The notes: generated by a model from the letters alone, not told the origin. A stretch of DNA of 41,705 bases from JAVKFF01 sp040226215 (GCA_040226215.1 JAVKFF010000145.1:1-41705); one strand, 5' to 3'; numbered from the stretch's first letter, positions 15,230-26,750 are shown. A program made the numbers and translations.

Positions 15230-16186
15230 ATGCAGACCTTTCTCGATTTCGAAAAGCCGATCGCCGAACTCGAAGGCAAGATCGAAGAACTGCGCCATCT
15301 GTCCGACGGCGGCGACATCAACATCGCCGAGGAGGTGACACGCCTGCAGGGGAAGGTCGATCGCCTGCTGCGGAACACCTACGAGAAGCTGAACCCGGCG
15401 CAGAAGGTGCAGGTGGCGCGGCATCCCGCGCGACCGCATTTCAGCGACTATGTCGACGACCTGATCGAGGAGTTCGAGCCGCTGGCCGGCGACCGCGCCT
15501 TCGGTGAGGACCGCGCCATCGTCGGCGGTCCGGGGCGTCTGCGGGGCCAGTCCGTCATGGTCATCGGCCACGAGAAGGGCCGCGATACCGATGACCGCGT
15601 GCTGCACAATTTCGGCATGGCCAAGGCCGAGGGCTACCGCAAGGCCGAGCGCCTGATGCGCATGGCCGAGCGCTTCAAGCTGCCGATCGTCACGCTGGTC
15701 GACACCGCCGGCGCCTATCCGGGCGTCGCCTCCGAGGAGCGCGGTGTCGCCGAGGCCATCGCCAAATGCATCGAGACCTGCATTTCGGTGCAGGTGCCGC
15801 TGGTCTCGGTGATCATCGGCGAGGGCGGCTCCGGCGGCGCCATCGCCATCGCCGTGGCGGACCGGGTGATGATGCTGCAGCATGCGGTCTACTCGGTGAT
15901 CAGTCCCGAAGGTGCCGCGGCTATCCTCTGGCGCTCGGCCGACCAGTCGCGGGACGCGGCGCAGGCGCTGAAGCTCACCGCGCAGGACCTGGCCCAGCTC
16001 GGCCTGATCGACCGGGTGATCGAGGAGCCGACAGGCGGTGCCCACCGTTTCCCGGACGAGACCATCGCCGCCGTCGGCGACGCCATCGAGCAGGCGCTGA
16101 ACGACTTGCGCCACCTCGACGGACCATCGCTGAAGGCGCACCGGCGCGAGAAGTTCCTGGCCATGGGCCAGAAGGGGCTGGGCTAG
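15230..16186 (+). CDS. accA: Acetyl-CoA carboxylase carboxyltransferase subunit alpha
   Basis: With AccD, transfers the carboxyl group from biotin carrier protein to acetyl-CoA, giving malonyl-CoA for fatty-acid synthesis. The 318-residue length is standard. The N terminus MQTFLDFEKPIAELEGKIEE is an AccA signature, followed by LNPAQKVQVARHPARPHFSD, the crotonase-fold glycine loops IGHEKGRDTD and DTAGAYPGVASEERG, and IGEGGSGGAIAIAVAD, which forms the oxyanion hole. The ATG lies after about 150 bp of non-coding sequence behind cobT, so an own promoter is likely. Followed 22 bp later by a GT90 gene. Confidence 0.96.
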   Translation: MQTFLDFEKPIAELEGKIEELRHLSDGGDINIAEEVTRLQGKVDRLLRNTYEKLNPAQKVQVARHPARPHFSDYVDDLIEEFEPLAGDRAFGEDRAIVGGPGRLRGQSVMVIGHEKGRDTDDRVLHNFGMAKAEGYRKAERLMRMAERFKLPIVTLVDTAGAYPGVASEERGVAEAIAKCIETCISVQVPLVSVIIGEGGSGGAIAIAVADRVMMLQHAVYSVISPEGAAAILWRSADQSRDAAQALKLTAQDLAQLGLIDRVIEEPTGGAHRFPDETIAAVGDAIEQALNDLRHLDGPSLKAHRREKFLAMGQKGLG

Positions 16187-16208
16187 CCTTCTTACCGCCA
16201 ATCCGGAC

Positions 16209-17351
16209 ATGTCCCGCCTGTCCACGCTGATCCGGCGTCTGCCGACAGCCGCCGTGCTGGCGGAGTGGGCGTGTCCGCGCCGGGCCGAGGATCTGAGCGA
16301 GCCTGTCGAGGAGGCCGCCTCGTTCCCTTTCTTCCGCTGGTCCCTCGCGTTGCGGGACGGCAGGCTGCTACCCCACCTGCCGTTTCCGCGAGCGCTGATT
16401 CGCGTCGACGATCTGGCGCTGGTCGTCGACGCCCTGGATCGGGCCTTCCGCCGCGATCGGCCGGTCGGTTCCCGGGGCCGGATCCGCGTCTGGCTCGCCG
16501 ACGAGCCGCCCCCCATTGACGCCACCCGTGACGCCACGAGTGCCGAGCTTGATGCAGGTCGCCCCTGGCTCGCCTACGGCCGCGAGGTCGGCCGCGCCGA
16601 CACCGTGTTGATGCCCGATGGCTACTTCATGCGCTCGGATGGCTACGCGGCCCTGCGTCGCCTCGCCGCTTCCGGCCGGCTGCCGGCCTGGGCGGAGCGG
16701 CGGGACGTGCTTTTCTGGCGCGGCGCGCCGACCGGACATGGCGCCGAGCTCACGCAAGTGCCGCGCGTCAGGCTGGTCGCGGGCTGCGCCGATACCCCCG
16801 GCATGGACATCGCCTTCAGCTCCACCGACGGACGCAAGCCCGACGAGATCGCCATTCTGCGGCACCACCTGGCGTCGCGCGCGGCCTTCCGTCCGGCCGT
16901 GCCGATGGCCGGCTGGGCGCGGTTCCGCTACCTCGTCGATATCGATGGCTTCGGCAACGCCTGGGGGTTCTTCGAGAGGCTGCTGCTGGGGTCGTGCGTG
17001 CTCAAGGTCGAGAGCGCGGTCGAGCAGTGGTTCTACCGGCACCTGGTTCCCGGGACACACTACCTGCCGGTGCGCGACGATCTTGCCGACCTGCCGGATC
17101 GACTGGCGTGGTGCCGGTCGAACCCCGACCGGGCGCAGGCGATCGGCCGTGCGGGCCAGGCCTTCGCGCTGGCGCACACCGCCGAGATCGCCATCGCCGA
17201 AACCGCAGAGGCCCTGCGTGCGGCGCTTGCCCACCTGCCATGCGCGGCGACGAATGCGGGCCAGCCGGCCGGGTGGCAGGTGCTGCGGTATCGCGGCTAT
17301 CTGCGGCTGCTCAAGCGTCAGTGCGACCTGGACGCCAGGCGGCAGGCGTAG
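16209..17351 (+). CDS. GT90-family glycosyltransferase (CAP10/LpsA-like)
   Basis: Predicted sugar transferase of 380 residues of the GT90 (CAP10/LpsA) family. The recognisable core is DVLFWRGAPTG (about 167-177), MDIAFS, the YLVDIDGFGNAWGFFERLLL segment (about 240-259), CVLKVES, QWFYRHLVPGTHYLPVRDDL with nucleotide-sugar-site residues, and a C-terminal helix with ALAHTAEIA. Bacterial relatives modify lipopolysaccharide core or other surface glycans. It lies alone, between accA and convergent secA (55 bp away), not in a polysaccharide cluster. Acceptor and donor unknown. The 22-bp gap behind accA suggests co-transcription. Confidence 0.8.
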   Translation: MSRLSTLIRRLPTAAVLAEWACPRRAEDLSEPVEEAASFPFFRWSLALRDGRLLPHLPFPRALIRVDDLALVVDALDRAFRRDRPVGSRGRIRVWLADEPPPIDATRDATSAELDAGRPWLAYGREVGRADTVLMPDGYFMRSDGYAALRRLAASGRLPAWAERRDVLFWRGAPTGHGAELTQVPRVRLVAGCADTPGMDIAFSSTDGRKPDEIAILRHHLASRAAFRPAVPMAGWARFRYLVDIDGFGNAWGFFERLLLGSCVLKVESAVEQWFYRHLVPGTHYLPVRDDLADLPDRLAWCRSNPDRAQAIGRAGQAFALAHTAEIAIAETAEALRAALAHLPCAATNAGQPAGWQVLRYRGYLRLLKRQCDLDARRQA

Positions 17352-17406
17352 GCGGATCGGGGCGGGGCCCGGGCAGGATCACGGGGAGAACGGTCGCGGA
17401 CGGGCG

Positions 17407-20208
<2,802 letters not shown>

Positions 20209-20580
20209 TGAGTCGTCCTTGGGGTCGAGCTGACGATAAACGGACAAAAGCGCCGCACGGCCTGTGGCCGGCGGGCGGTACGCCGTGCAAAATCCTGTTC
20301 GCACGCCCATCATACCGGGCGCAATGGCCAGATATGGGCATGAACAAGGCGGGTTGTAGCAGAATTCTCCGCGCCCAACAGCCCCTTCGGCCCGCCGGAC
20401 CGCGTAGCCCTCGGTGCTCCCGTCACCGAACCGACGAGCGCGCCATCTCGCCCGGGGTCGCACCTTGTGCCTGCTGGTTGCGTGTGCTTTACCCCACACC
20501 ATGTAGTCCCGATCGACGGCGCCGGCGGCGCCGCCCACCCGAGAGACCTTCCGTCCAGACTGCCGAGGACAAATCACGCC
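20209..20580. promoter_or_regulatory. Divergent secA / prolyl-isomerase control region
   Basis: Non-coding 372 bp between two divergent secretion-related genes. Within the secA leader, GCACGGC (20255-20261) and GCCGTGC (20282-20288) are a perfect 7-bp inverted repeat enclosing a smaller GGCC-TGT-GGCC hairpin; on the minus strand the structure is followed by GGCGCTTTTG. A TATGAT-like -10 for secA is at 20309-20314 but no matching -35 is visible. Nothing else recognisable. Confidence 0.35.
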
Positions 20581-21447
20581 ATGACATCCCTTTCGCCGCT
20601 CCGCGCCCTGGCCCTGGGGGTCGCCGCGATGGCGCTCCCGGCAATGCCGGCCGTCGCCCAGTCGCTGTCCGATCCCGACCATGTGGTGGCCACGGTGAAC
20701 GGCACCGACATCACCGTCGAGGACGTGCAGGTGGCTGTGTCCCAACTGGGGCCGCAGCTGCAGCAGATCCCCATGGAGATGGTGCTGCCCACGGTGGTCG
20801 ATCAGCTGATCACCGGCGAGCTGATCCGCGTGGCGGCGATCGAGGCCGGACTCGACGATGACCCCGAGGTTCAGGAGCAGTTCGAGCGCGCCCGGACCTC
20901 GATCCTGCAGGAGGCCTGGCTGACCCGCGAGATCGACGACCGCATCACCGAGGAGATGCTGGAGACCGCCTACCAGGCCTATCTCCAGGAGAACCCGCCC
21001 TATGACGAGGTCAGCGCCCGTCACATTCTGCTCGAGACCGAGGACGAGGCGGTGCAGCTGATCGAGGAGCTGGACGCGGGCGCGGATTTCGCCACCCTGG
21101 CGGCGGAGCATTCGACCGGGCCGTCGGCCGCGCGCGGCGGCGATCTCGGCTACTTTGCCGAGGGCGACATGGTCGAGCCGTTCGGCGAGGCAGCCTTCGC
21201 GCTGGAGCCCGGCAGCTATACCGCCGAACCGGTGGAGACGCAGTTCGGCTGGCACGTGATCCTGGTGGAGGATCGCCGCACGGTCGATCCGGATCCGCTC
21301 GAGGCGGTGCGGGGCCAGCTGGTCTCCCGCGTGCAGGGCGAGGTGGTCGGCCAGATCGTCGACGACCTGCGCGAGGGCGCCCAGATCCAGCTCTTCGGCC
21401 CGGACGGCGAAGCGCTTGACGCGGAGGGCGAAGGCGATAGCCAATAG
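20581..21447 (+). CDS. Periplasmic parvulin-type peptidyl-prolyl isomerase
   Basis: Exported foldase of 288 residues. A signal peptide (LALGVAAMALPAMPAVAQS) is cleaved near residue 27. A SurA/PrsA-like helical N-terminal region (about 35-135, VVATVNGTDITVEDV onward) precedes a parvulin domain: SARHILLETEDEA (about 142-154), GGDLGYFAEGDMVEPFGEAAF and TQFGWHVILVEDRR. A C-terminal helix and acidic tail follow. Likely assists folding of outer-membrane or periplasmic proteins, fitting its position divergent from secA. The ATG at 20581 starts the signal peptide directly; longer frames add non-signal sequence. argJ starts 45 bp downstream. Confidence 0.9.
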   Translation: MTSLSPLRALALGVAAMALPAMPAVAQSLSDPDHVVATVNGTDITVEDVQVAVSQLGPQLQQIPMEMVLPTVVDQLITGELIRVAAIEAGLDDDPEVQEQFERARTSILQEAWLTREIDDRITEEMLETAYQAYLQENPPYDEVSARHILLETEDEAVQLIEELDAGADFATLAAEHSTGPSAARGGDLGYFAEGDMVEPFGEAAFALEPGSYTAEPVETQFGWHVILVEDRRTVDPDPLEAVRGQLVSRVQGEVVGQIVDDLREGAQIQLFGPDGEALDAEGEGDSQ

Positions 21448-21492
21448 GCCTGTCGCCCGTCTTCCCGCCACCATTCGGATCCGCCCGTCCCC

Positions 21493-22731
21493 ATGGCCAC
21501 GAACATCCCGGTCTCGCCGCTCGCGCCAACCACCTATCCAAAGCTGCCGCCCATCGCGGGCGTGCGGCTGACCGGCGAGGCGATCGGCCTGAAGCGCAGC
21601 GGCCGGCCGGACCTGATGATGGCCGTGTTGGACCCGGGCACCGCGGTGGCGGGCACGCTGACTCGCTCGCAGTGCCCGTCCGCGCCGGTCGACTGGTGCC
21701 GCCAGGTATTGCCGCGCGGTACGGCGCGGGCGTTGGTGGTGAACAGCGGCAACGCCAATGCCTTCACTGGCTCGGCCGGCGTGCGCACGACCGAGGCCAC
21801 GGCACGCATGGCCGCCGAGGTGATCGGCTGTGACGCCCAGGACGTGCTGCTGGCCTCGACCGGGGTGATCGGCGAACCGCTCGACCCGCGGCGCATCACC
21901 GACCATCTGCGCGCCGTCGAGGAGCGGCTGGCCGACAACCGCTGGGACGAGGCGGCGGCGGCCATCCGCACCACCGACACCTTCGCCAAGCTGGCGACCC
22001 GCCAGGTCACAATCGACGGCAACCGGGTGACGGTGAACGGCTTCGCCAAGGGGTCGGGCATGATCGCGCCCAACATGGCGACCATGCTGGCCTTCATCTT
22101 CACCGATGCGGACGTCTCCGCCAGCGTGCTGCAGCGCCTGACCCGCGCCGCGGTCGACCGCAGCTTCAACGCCATCACCGTCGACAGCGACACCTCGACC
22201 AGCGACACCTGCCTGGTCTTCGCCACGCGCAAGGCCGGCCACGCGCCGATCACGGCGGGCTCCGACCGGCGGCTGGGACCATTCCGCCGCGCCCTGGAGG
22301 GCGTGATGCTCGACCTCGCCCACCTCATCGTCAAGGACGGGGAGGGGGCGCAGAAGTTCATCACCATCAACGTCACCGGCGCCACCTCGGCCCGGGCCGC
22401 CCGGCGCATCGGCCATGCCATCGGCAACTCACCGCTGGTGAAGACGGCGATCGCCGGCGAGGACGCCAACTGGGGCCGCATCGTCATGGCGGTCGGCAAG
22501 TCGGGCGAGAAGGCGGACCGGGACCGGCTCTCGGTCTCCATCGGCGGGGTGGAGATCGCGCGGCGTGGCGACCGGGTGACCGACTATGACGAGACACCGG
22601 TCTCCCAGCACATGCGCGGTCGCGACATCGTCCTCGACGTCGATCTTGGCGTCGGTCGCGGCAAGGCGACGGTGTGGACCTGCGATCTGACGCACGGCTA
22701 CATCTCGATCAACGCCGACTACCGGTCCTGA
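21493..22731 (+). CDS. argJ: Bifunctional ornithine/glutamate N-acetyltransferase
   Basis: Recycles the acetyl group from N-acetylornithine to glutamate in arginine synthesis, and may also use acetyl-CoA. The 412-residue precursor is cleaved into alpha and beta chains before the nucleophile Thr197, visible in APNMATMLAF. Other hallmarks: LVVNSGNANAFTG, the oxyanion-hole region STGVIGEPL, GFAKGSGMIAPN, TVDSDTSTSDT and EDANWGRI. The C-terminal YISINADYRS is typical and needed for the active site. It follows the prolyl isomerase gene and precedes GNAT and mutT genes on the same strand, a common alphaproteobacterial order. Confidence 0.96.
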   Translation: MATNIPVSPLAPTTYPKLPPIAGVRLTGEAIGLKRSGRPDLMMAVLDPGTAVAGTLTRSQCPSAPVDWCRQVLPRGTARALVVNSGNANAFTGSAGVRTTEATARMAAEVIGCDAQDVLLASTGVIGEPLDPRRITDHLRAVEERLADNRWDEAAAAIRTTDTFAKLATRQVTIDGNRVTVNGFAKGSGMIAPNMATMLAFIFTDADVSASVLQRLTRAAVDRSFNAITVDSDTSTSDTCLVFATRKAGHAPITAGSDRRLGPFRRALEGVMLDLAHLIVKDGEGAQKFITINVTGATSARAARRIGHAIGNSPLVKTAIAGEDANWGRIVMAVGKSGEKADRDRLSVSIGGVEIARRGDRVTDYDETPVSQHMRGRDIVLDVDLGVGRGKATVWTCDLTHGYISINADYRS

Positions 22732-22756
22732 CAGCCGCCGAGCGGAGCACGCCGCC

Positions 22757-23326
22757 ATGTCCCGCCTGATGAGCCGCCTGCGCCAGCGCCTCGAGACCCC
22801 GCGGCTCGCGCTCCGGCGACATCGCAAGGACGATGCCGCGGCGATCGCGGAAGCCCTGCAGGACTGGGAAGTGGCGCGCTGGCTCGCGCGTCTGCCGAGC
22901 CCCTACACCAAATCCGATGCCCTGGAGTGGATCGGCGTCGCCACGCGGAACTGGAACCAGGGCCGCGACTACCAGTTCGTCGTGTGCGACCGCGCCGCTG
23001 GCGACCTGATCGGCCATATGGGCCTGCGCCTGGAAGGATCCGGCACGGCCGAGTTCGGCTACTGGTTCGCCCGCCAGGCCTGGGGGCGGGGTTTCGCCAC
23101 GGAGGCCGCCCGCGCCGTGCTCGATTTCGGCTTCCGGGATCTCGCCCTCGACCGCATCGAGGCCCTGGTGATCCCCGAGAACGGTCGGTCCGTCAGGGTT
23201 CTGGAGAAGCTGGACATGGTGCCGGTCGACCGGCGCCAGCAACGCTTCGACCCGATCGATGCGACGCTCGAGGTGCCGGTCTACGCCATCGGGGCGACGG
23301 ACTGGCGCGATCGCGTGAAGCGTTGA
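22757..23326 (+). CDS. GNAT-family N-acetyltransferase (RimJ/RimL-like)
   Basis: Acetyl-CoA-dependent acetyltransferase of 189 residues in the Acetyltransf_3 (RimJ/RimL) group. It opens with LETPRLALRRHRKDDAAAI, contains the beta-strand EFGYWFARQAWGRGFATEAA, whose Q/RxxGxG-like AWGRGFATEA loop binds acetyl-CoA pyrophosphate, and continues with LDRIEALVIPENGRSVRVLEKL, the usual N-xx-S-xx-V-xxK motif. Substrate may be a protein N terminus or a small amine. Located 25 bp after argJ; its stop overlaps the likely start of mutT. Confidence 0.88.
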   Translation: MSRLMSRLRQRLETPRLALRRHRKDDAAAIAEALQDWEVARWLARLPSPYTKSDALEWIGVATRNWNQGRDYQFVVCDRAAGDLIGHMGLRLEGSGTAEFGYWFARQAWGRGFATEAARAVLDFGFRDLALDRIEALVIPENGRSVRVLEKLDMVPVDRRQQRFDPIDATLEVPVYAIGATDWRDRVKR

Positions 23327-23751
23327 ACGGCTCACCGGTGCCGGACGCGGTCAAGCCCACCGTCCTGGTCGCGGCGGTCGCCCTGATCGACGCCGACGGC
23401 CGCGTGCTGATCGCCCGGCGGCCGGAAGGCAAGGCCATGGCCGGGCTCTGGGAGTTCCCGGGCGGCAAGGTGGAGACGGGCGAGACGCCGGAGGCGGCGC
23501 TGATCCGCGAACTGGCCGAGGAACTGGCGATCGACACGGCGGAGAGCTGCCTCGCCCCCTTCACCTTCGCCAGCCACGCCTATGAGAGCTTTCACCTGCT
23601 GATGCCGCTCTATCTCTGCCGCAAGTGGCAGGGCACGCCGCAGGCGCTGGAGCACTCGGAGCTGAAATGGGTGCGCCCGGTCCGGCTTGGCGACTACGCC
23701 ATGCCGCCGGCCGACGCGCCGCTGGTCGCCATGCTGCGCGACTGGCTTTGA
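23323..23751 (+). CDS. mutT: MutT-like Nudix hydrolase (8-oxo-dGTP diphosphatase)
   Basis: Cleans the nucleotide pool of 8-oxo-dGTP so that it is not incorporated opposite A. The Nudix box is complete (GGKVETGETPEAALIRELAEE, about residues 47-67, within GxxxxxExxxxAxxRExxEE spacing). The start RPEGKAMAGLWEFPG is typical of MutT. The first codon is probably TTG at 23323, overlapping the GNAT stop as TTGA, or GTG at 23338; the two differ by five residues and neither has a strong ribosome-binding site. About 140 residues, normal length. Convergent with the methyltransferase gene that ends 2 bp away. Confidence 0.9.
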   Translation: MNGSPVPDAVKPTVLVAAVALIDADGRVLIARRPEGKAMAGLWEFPGGKVETGETPEAALIRELAEELAIDTAESCLAPFTFASHAYESFHLLMPLYLCRKWQGTPQALEHSELKWVRPVRLGDYAMPPADAPLVAMLRDWL

Positions 23752-23752
23752 G

Positions 23753-24676
23753 CTAGAGCGGCGCCTTGTCTCCGGCCGGCAGCTCTTCGGTCTCCAGTGC
23801 CTCGGCCAGGCGGGTCTCCGCGCTGCCGGGGCGCAGCGGCTGCTGCTGGCCGCGATCGGGCCGCCAACCGGAAAGGTAGATCACCTGGAAGGTCGCCGGG
23901 ATGCGTCCGTCCGGCTCGGCGAAGCGGTCGTGGTAGCGCCTGGCGGCGGCCGGCCAGAAGGCGCGGGGCGGGATGGCGTGGCGCCGCGCGAGGGCGGCCT
24001 GGGTCTCGCCCATGCCGCGCAGGTCGGCGATCAGCCGGAACAGGTTTTCGTAGCTCACCGTGAAGCGGTCGCGGTCGACGACGGGCAAGGCGAAGCCGGC
24101 ACGCTGCAGCAGCCCGCCGGCATCGGCGACGTCCGCCATGGGGGAGACGCGCGGGCTGGCCCCGCCGGCGATCTCGCTCTCGACCTCCAGCAGCACGTCG
24201 CGCAGCTCGACCAGGGTCTCGCCGCCGAGGATGGCGCCGAGGAACAGGCCGTCGGGCTTCAGCGCCCGGTTGATCTGGATGAGCGCGCCGGGCAGGTCGT
24301 TGACCCAGTGCAGCGAGAGCGGTGCCAGCACGAGGTCGAGGCTGGCCTCCGCCACCGGCAGAAGCTCCTCGTCGGCGGCGAAGGCCGGCCCGCCGGCGCG
24401 TGCGGCGAGGCCCGGCGCCAGATCGGCGGCGGCGAGCCAGCGGATCTTGGCGTGGCCGGAGAGCGCCGCCAGGGCCGCTCCGTCGTGGCTGCCGAGCAGC
24501 AGGGCGCGGTCGAAATCGCGATTCACGTCGACCAGCCGGTCGGCCAGGGCCTCGGCCACCCGCGCGTGCAAGAACCCGAAATCGCCGGCGAGACGCGCCG
24601 CGCGTGCCCGGTGGGCGCGAACCTGTCGCCGGTCGAAAACCAGATGGGATGCGTCTGCGCTCGCGACCGTGCTCAT
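23753..24676 (-). CDS. BioC/NDUFAF5-like methyltransferase
   Basis: SAM-dependent methyltransferase-fold protein of 307 residues. It begins with VFDRRQVRAHRARAA, close to the FDR...RdRAa start of the BioC/NDUFAF5 group, followed by a Rossmann core with LLLGSHDGAALA at the SAM loop, LAPLSLHWVNDLPGAL and ALKPDGLFLGAILGGETLVEL. The group includes malonyl-ACP methyltransferase (biotin) and the complex I assembly factor NDUFAF5. The LHWVNDLPG segment is shared by both. No other bio genes are near, so the role is undetermined. It diverges from comF. Confidence 0.82.
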   Translation of the reverse strand: MSTVASADASHLVFDRRQVRAHRARAARLAGDFGFLHARVAEALADRLVDVNRDFDRALLLGSHDGAALAALSGHAKIRWLAAADLAPGLAARAGGPAFAADEELLPVAEASLDLVLAPLSLHWVNDLPGALIQINRALKPDGLFLGAILGGETLVELRDVLLEVESEIAGGASPRVSPMADVADAGGLLQRAGFALPVVDRDRFTVSYENLFRLIADLRGMGETQAALARRHAIPPRAFWPAAARRYHDRFAEPDGRIPATFQVIYLSGWRPDRGQQQPLRPGSAETRLAEALETEELPAGDKAPL

Positions 24677-24784
24677 GGCCGGCCATATAGCCCGGCCGGT
24701 GCGCGGCTTCAATCGAGCCAGTGTGATCATCAGCCCGGGTTTCACGCCTATTGCGGGCGGACAGCGCCGCGATACACTCGTTTC

Positions 24785-25570
24785 ATGCGCATCGCCGAAC
24801 CGCTTCTCGACCTGCTGCTGCCGCCACGCTGCCCCGGCTGTGGCGAGGCGACAGGCGAGGATCGGGCGCTTTGTCCCGGCTGCTGGGGGCGGCTGACCTT
24901 CCTGGTGCCGCCCTGGTGCCGGATCTGCGGCCTGCCCTTCGAACTCGATTCAAGCGCCGTCGGGGCGGGCACGGTGTGCGGAGGCTGTGCGGCAAAGCGG
25001 CCATCCTACGAGCGGCTGCGCTCGGCGCTCGCCTACGACGAGGCGAGCCGCGGCATGATCCTGGCCCTCAAGCATGGTGATCGCACCGATACCGCCCCGG
25101 CCCTGGCCCGCTTCCTGGAACGGCTGGTGCGCGCCGAGGCCCTGGAGGCCGACCTGATCGTGCCGGTGCCGCTGCACCGCTGGCGGCTCTGGCGCCGGCG
25201 CTTCAACCAGTCGGCCCTGGTGGCGGGCGCGCTCGGCCGCACGCTCGGCCTGCCGGTGATCGCCGACGCGCTGACCCGCTGGCGCGCCACGGTCTCGCAG
25301 AAGGGGCTGGGCCCGGCCGCCAGGCGGCGCAACGTCGCCGGTGCCTTCGCCGCGACGCCGCGGCATGGCGAACGGTTGCGCGGTGCCCGGATCCTGCTGG
25401 TCGATGACGTGGTGACCACCGGGGCCACGGCCGCGGCCTGCGCCAACGCGCTGCGCCGGGCCGGCGCCCGGGCCACCACCGTGCTGGCGCTGGCTCGGGT
25501 CACCGATCTGGGGCCGCGCGCGGCATCGAGACCGACGGCTGAAAGCGGACACTGGCAAGAGGGCGGGTGA
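24785..25570 (+). CDS. comF: ComF family phosphoribosyltransferase-like protein
   Basis: Protein of 261 residues related to competence protein ComFC and E. coli GntX. The N terminus has two pairs of zinc-type cysteines (PRCPGCGE, CPGCWGR, then CRICGLPF and CGGCAAKRP), followed by a phosphoribosyltransferase domain with KHGDRTD, VPVPLHRWRLWRRRFNQS and the PRPP loop ILLVDDVVTTGATA (203-216). In transformable bacteria ComF assists DNA uptake; in most proteobacteria the function is unclear. The ATG at 24785 begins right at the conserved region. It precedes grxC, a common alphaproteobacterial order. Confidence 0.9.
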   Translation: MRIAEPLLDLLLPPRCPGCGEATGEDRALCPGCWGRLTFLVPPWCRICGLPFELDSSAVGAGTVCGGCAAKRPSYERLRSALAYDEASRGMILALKHGDRTDTAPALARFLERLVRAEALEADLIVPVPLHRWRLWRRRFNQSALVAGALGRTLGLPVIADALTRWRATVSQKGLGPAARRRNVAGAFAATPRHGERLRGARILLVDDVVTTGATAAACANALRRAGARATTVLALARVTDLGPRAASRPTAESGHWQEGG

Positions 25571-25626
25571 CGGCCCAATATATGGTGCCTATCGAGGCAT
25601 GTCCCGCCGAGAGACGAGAGGATCGG

Positions 25627-25890
25627 ATGCCCAGGATCGAGGTCTACACCAGCGGTTTCTGCCCCTATTGCTTCATGGCCAAGCGCCTGCTGCGCGACAA
25701 GCAGGCGGAATTCACCGAAGTCGACGTGATGGCCGAGCCCGGGCGCCGGCAGGAGATGATCCAGCGTGCCCACGGCCGCACCTCGGTGCCGCAGATCTTC
25801 ATCGACGGCCGGCATATCGGCGGCTACGACGACATGGCCGCGCTCGATTCCGCCGGCAAGCTCGACCCGCTGCTGAAGGGTGCCGCATGA
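25627..25890 (+). CDS. grxC: Glutaredoxin 3 (dithiol)
   Basis: Small thiol oxidoreductase of 87 residues that reduces disulfides and glutathionylated proteins with glutathione. Active site CPYC is at residues 12-15; the cis-Pro motif TSVPQIFIDG and the glutathione-binding GGYDDMAAL follow. ATG at 25627 has GAGAGG about 6 nt upstream, preferred over 25567, which would add 20 unrelated residues. The stop overlaps the start of the nitrilase gene (ATGA), so the two are translationally coupled. Confidence 0.95.
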   Translation: MPRIEVYTSGFCPYCFMAKRLLRDKQAEFTEVDVMAEPGRRQEMIQRAHGRTSVPQIFIDGRHIGGYDDMAALDSAGKLDPLLKGAA

Positions 25891-26747
25891 GCGTCAGCTT
25901 CACCGCCGCGGCGGTGCAGATGAATGCCGGTCCGGAGGTCGAGGAAAACCTGCCGGTTGCCGGCGACCTCATCCGCCAGGCGCGCGACGCCGGGGCGGAA
26001 CTGATCTCGCTGCCGGAGGTGGCGGTCAGCGTCACCACGGGACGCACGGAGACCTTCAAGCGCGCCCGGCTGGCGCACGAGCATCCGGCCATCCCCTTCT
26101 TCCGCGACCTCGCCCGCGAGACCGGCGCGATCCTGCATGTCGGCTCGCTGACCGTGAAGCTGCCGGACGAGGAACGGGTGGCGAACCGCACCTATGTCTT
26201 CGCCCCCGCCGACGGCATCGTCGCCACCTATGACAAGATCCACATGTTCGACGTCGACCTCGACGGCGGCGAGAGCTACCGGGAAAGCAACAGTTCCCGG
26301 CCGGGCGACGAGGCGGTGGTCGTGGGTACCCGCTGGTGCCCGATCGGCCTGTCGATCTGCTACGACGTGCGCTTCGCCTATCTCTACCGGGCGCTGGCCC
26401 AGGCCGGGGCGAAGCTGATCATGATCCCGGCCGCCTTCACCGTGCCGACCGGCACGGCGCACTGGCACACGCTGGTGCGCGCCCGGGCGATCGAGACCGG
26501 CTGCTACGTTATCGCCGCGGCGCAGACCGGTACGCACGCCCAGGGCCGCAAGACCTTCGGCCATTCCCTGATCGTCGATCCCTGGGGCGAGGTGCTGGCC
26601 GATGCGGGCACCGAGCCCGGCGTGATCACCGCCGAGATCGACCTCGACCGGGTCGCTTCGGTGCGCGGCAAGGTGCCCTCGCTGACCCACGACCGCCGCT
26701 TCAAGGGTCCGGCCGCCGCCGCGCGGCTCGGCGCCGTCGGCGATTAG
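25887..26747 (+). CDS. Nitrilase-superfamily amidohydrolase (Nit1/Nit2-like)
   Basis: Carbon-nitrogen hydrolase of 286 residues with an intact Glu-Lys-Cys triad: Glu44 (SLPEVAV), Lys117 (YDKIHMFD) and Cys158 (SICYDVRF). HMFDVDLDGGESYRES and FTVPTGTAHWHTLVRARAIE place it with the Nit1/Nit2 branch, whose characterised members hydrolyse deaminated glutathione or omega-amides of keto acids. Coupling to grxC by a 4-bp overlap fits a glutathione-repair role, though that remains inference. It ends 6 bp from a convergent SDR gene. Confidence 0.9.
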   Translation: MSVSFTAAAVQMNAGPEVEENLPVAGDLIRQARDAGAELISLPEVAVSVTTGRTETFKRARLAHEHPAIPFFRDLARETGAILHVGSLTVKLPDEERVANRTYVFAPADGIVATYDKIHMFDVDLDGGESYRESNSSRPGDEAVVVGTRWCPIGLSICYDVRFAYLYRALAQAGAKLIMIPAAFTVPTGTAHWHTLVRARAIETGCYVIAAAQTGTHAQGRKTFGHSLIVDPWGEVLADAGTEPGVITAEIDLDRVASVRGKVPSLTHDRRFKGPAAAARLGAVGD

Positions 26748-26750
26748 GGC

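Noticed and set aside
13180..15378. 732-codon minus-strand frame over cobT and the start of accA
   Set aside because: It is the complement of real genes and has no recognisable domain.
20209..22416. Upstream extension of the secA frame, about 736 codons antisense to the isomerase and argJ genes
   Set aside because: High GC leaves antisense frames open by chance; the real secA start with ribosome-binding site is at 20208, and argJ and the isomerase have clear family motifs on the other strand.
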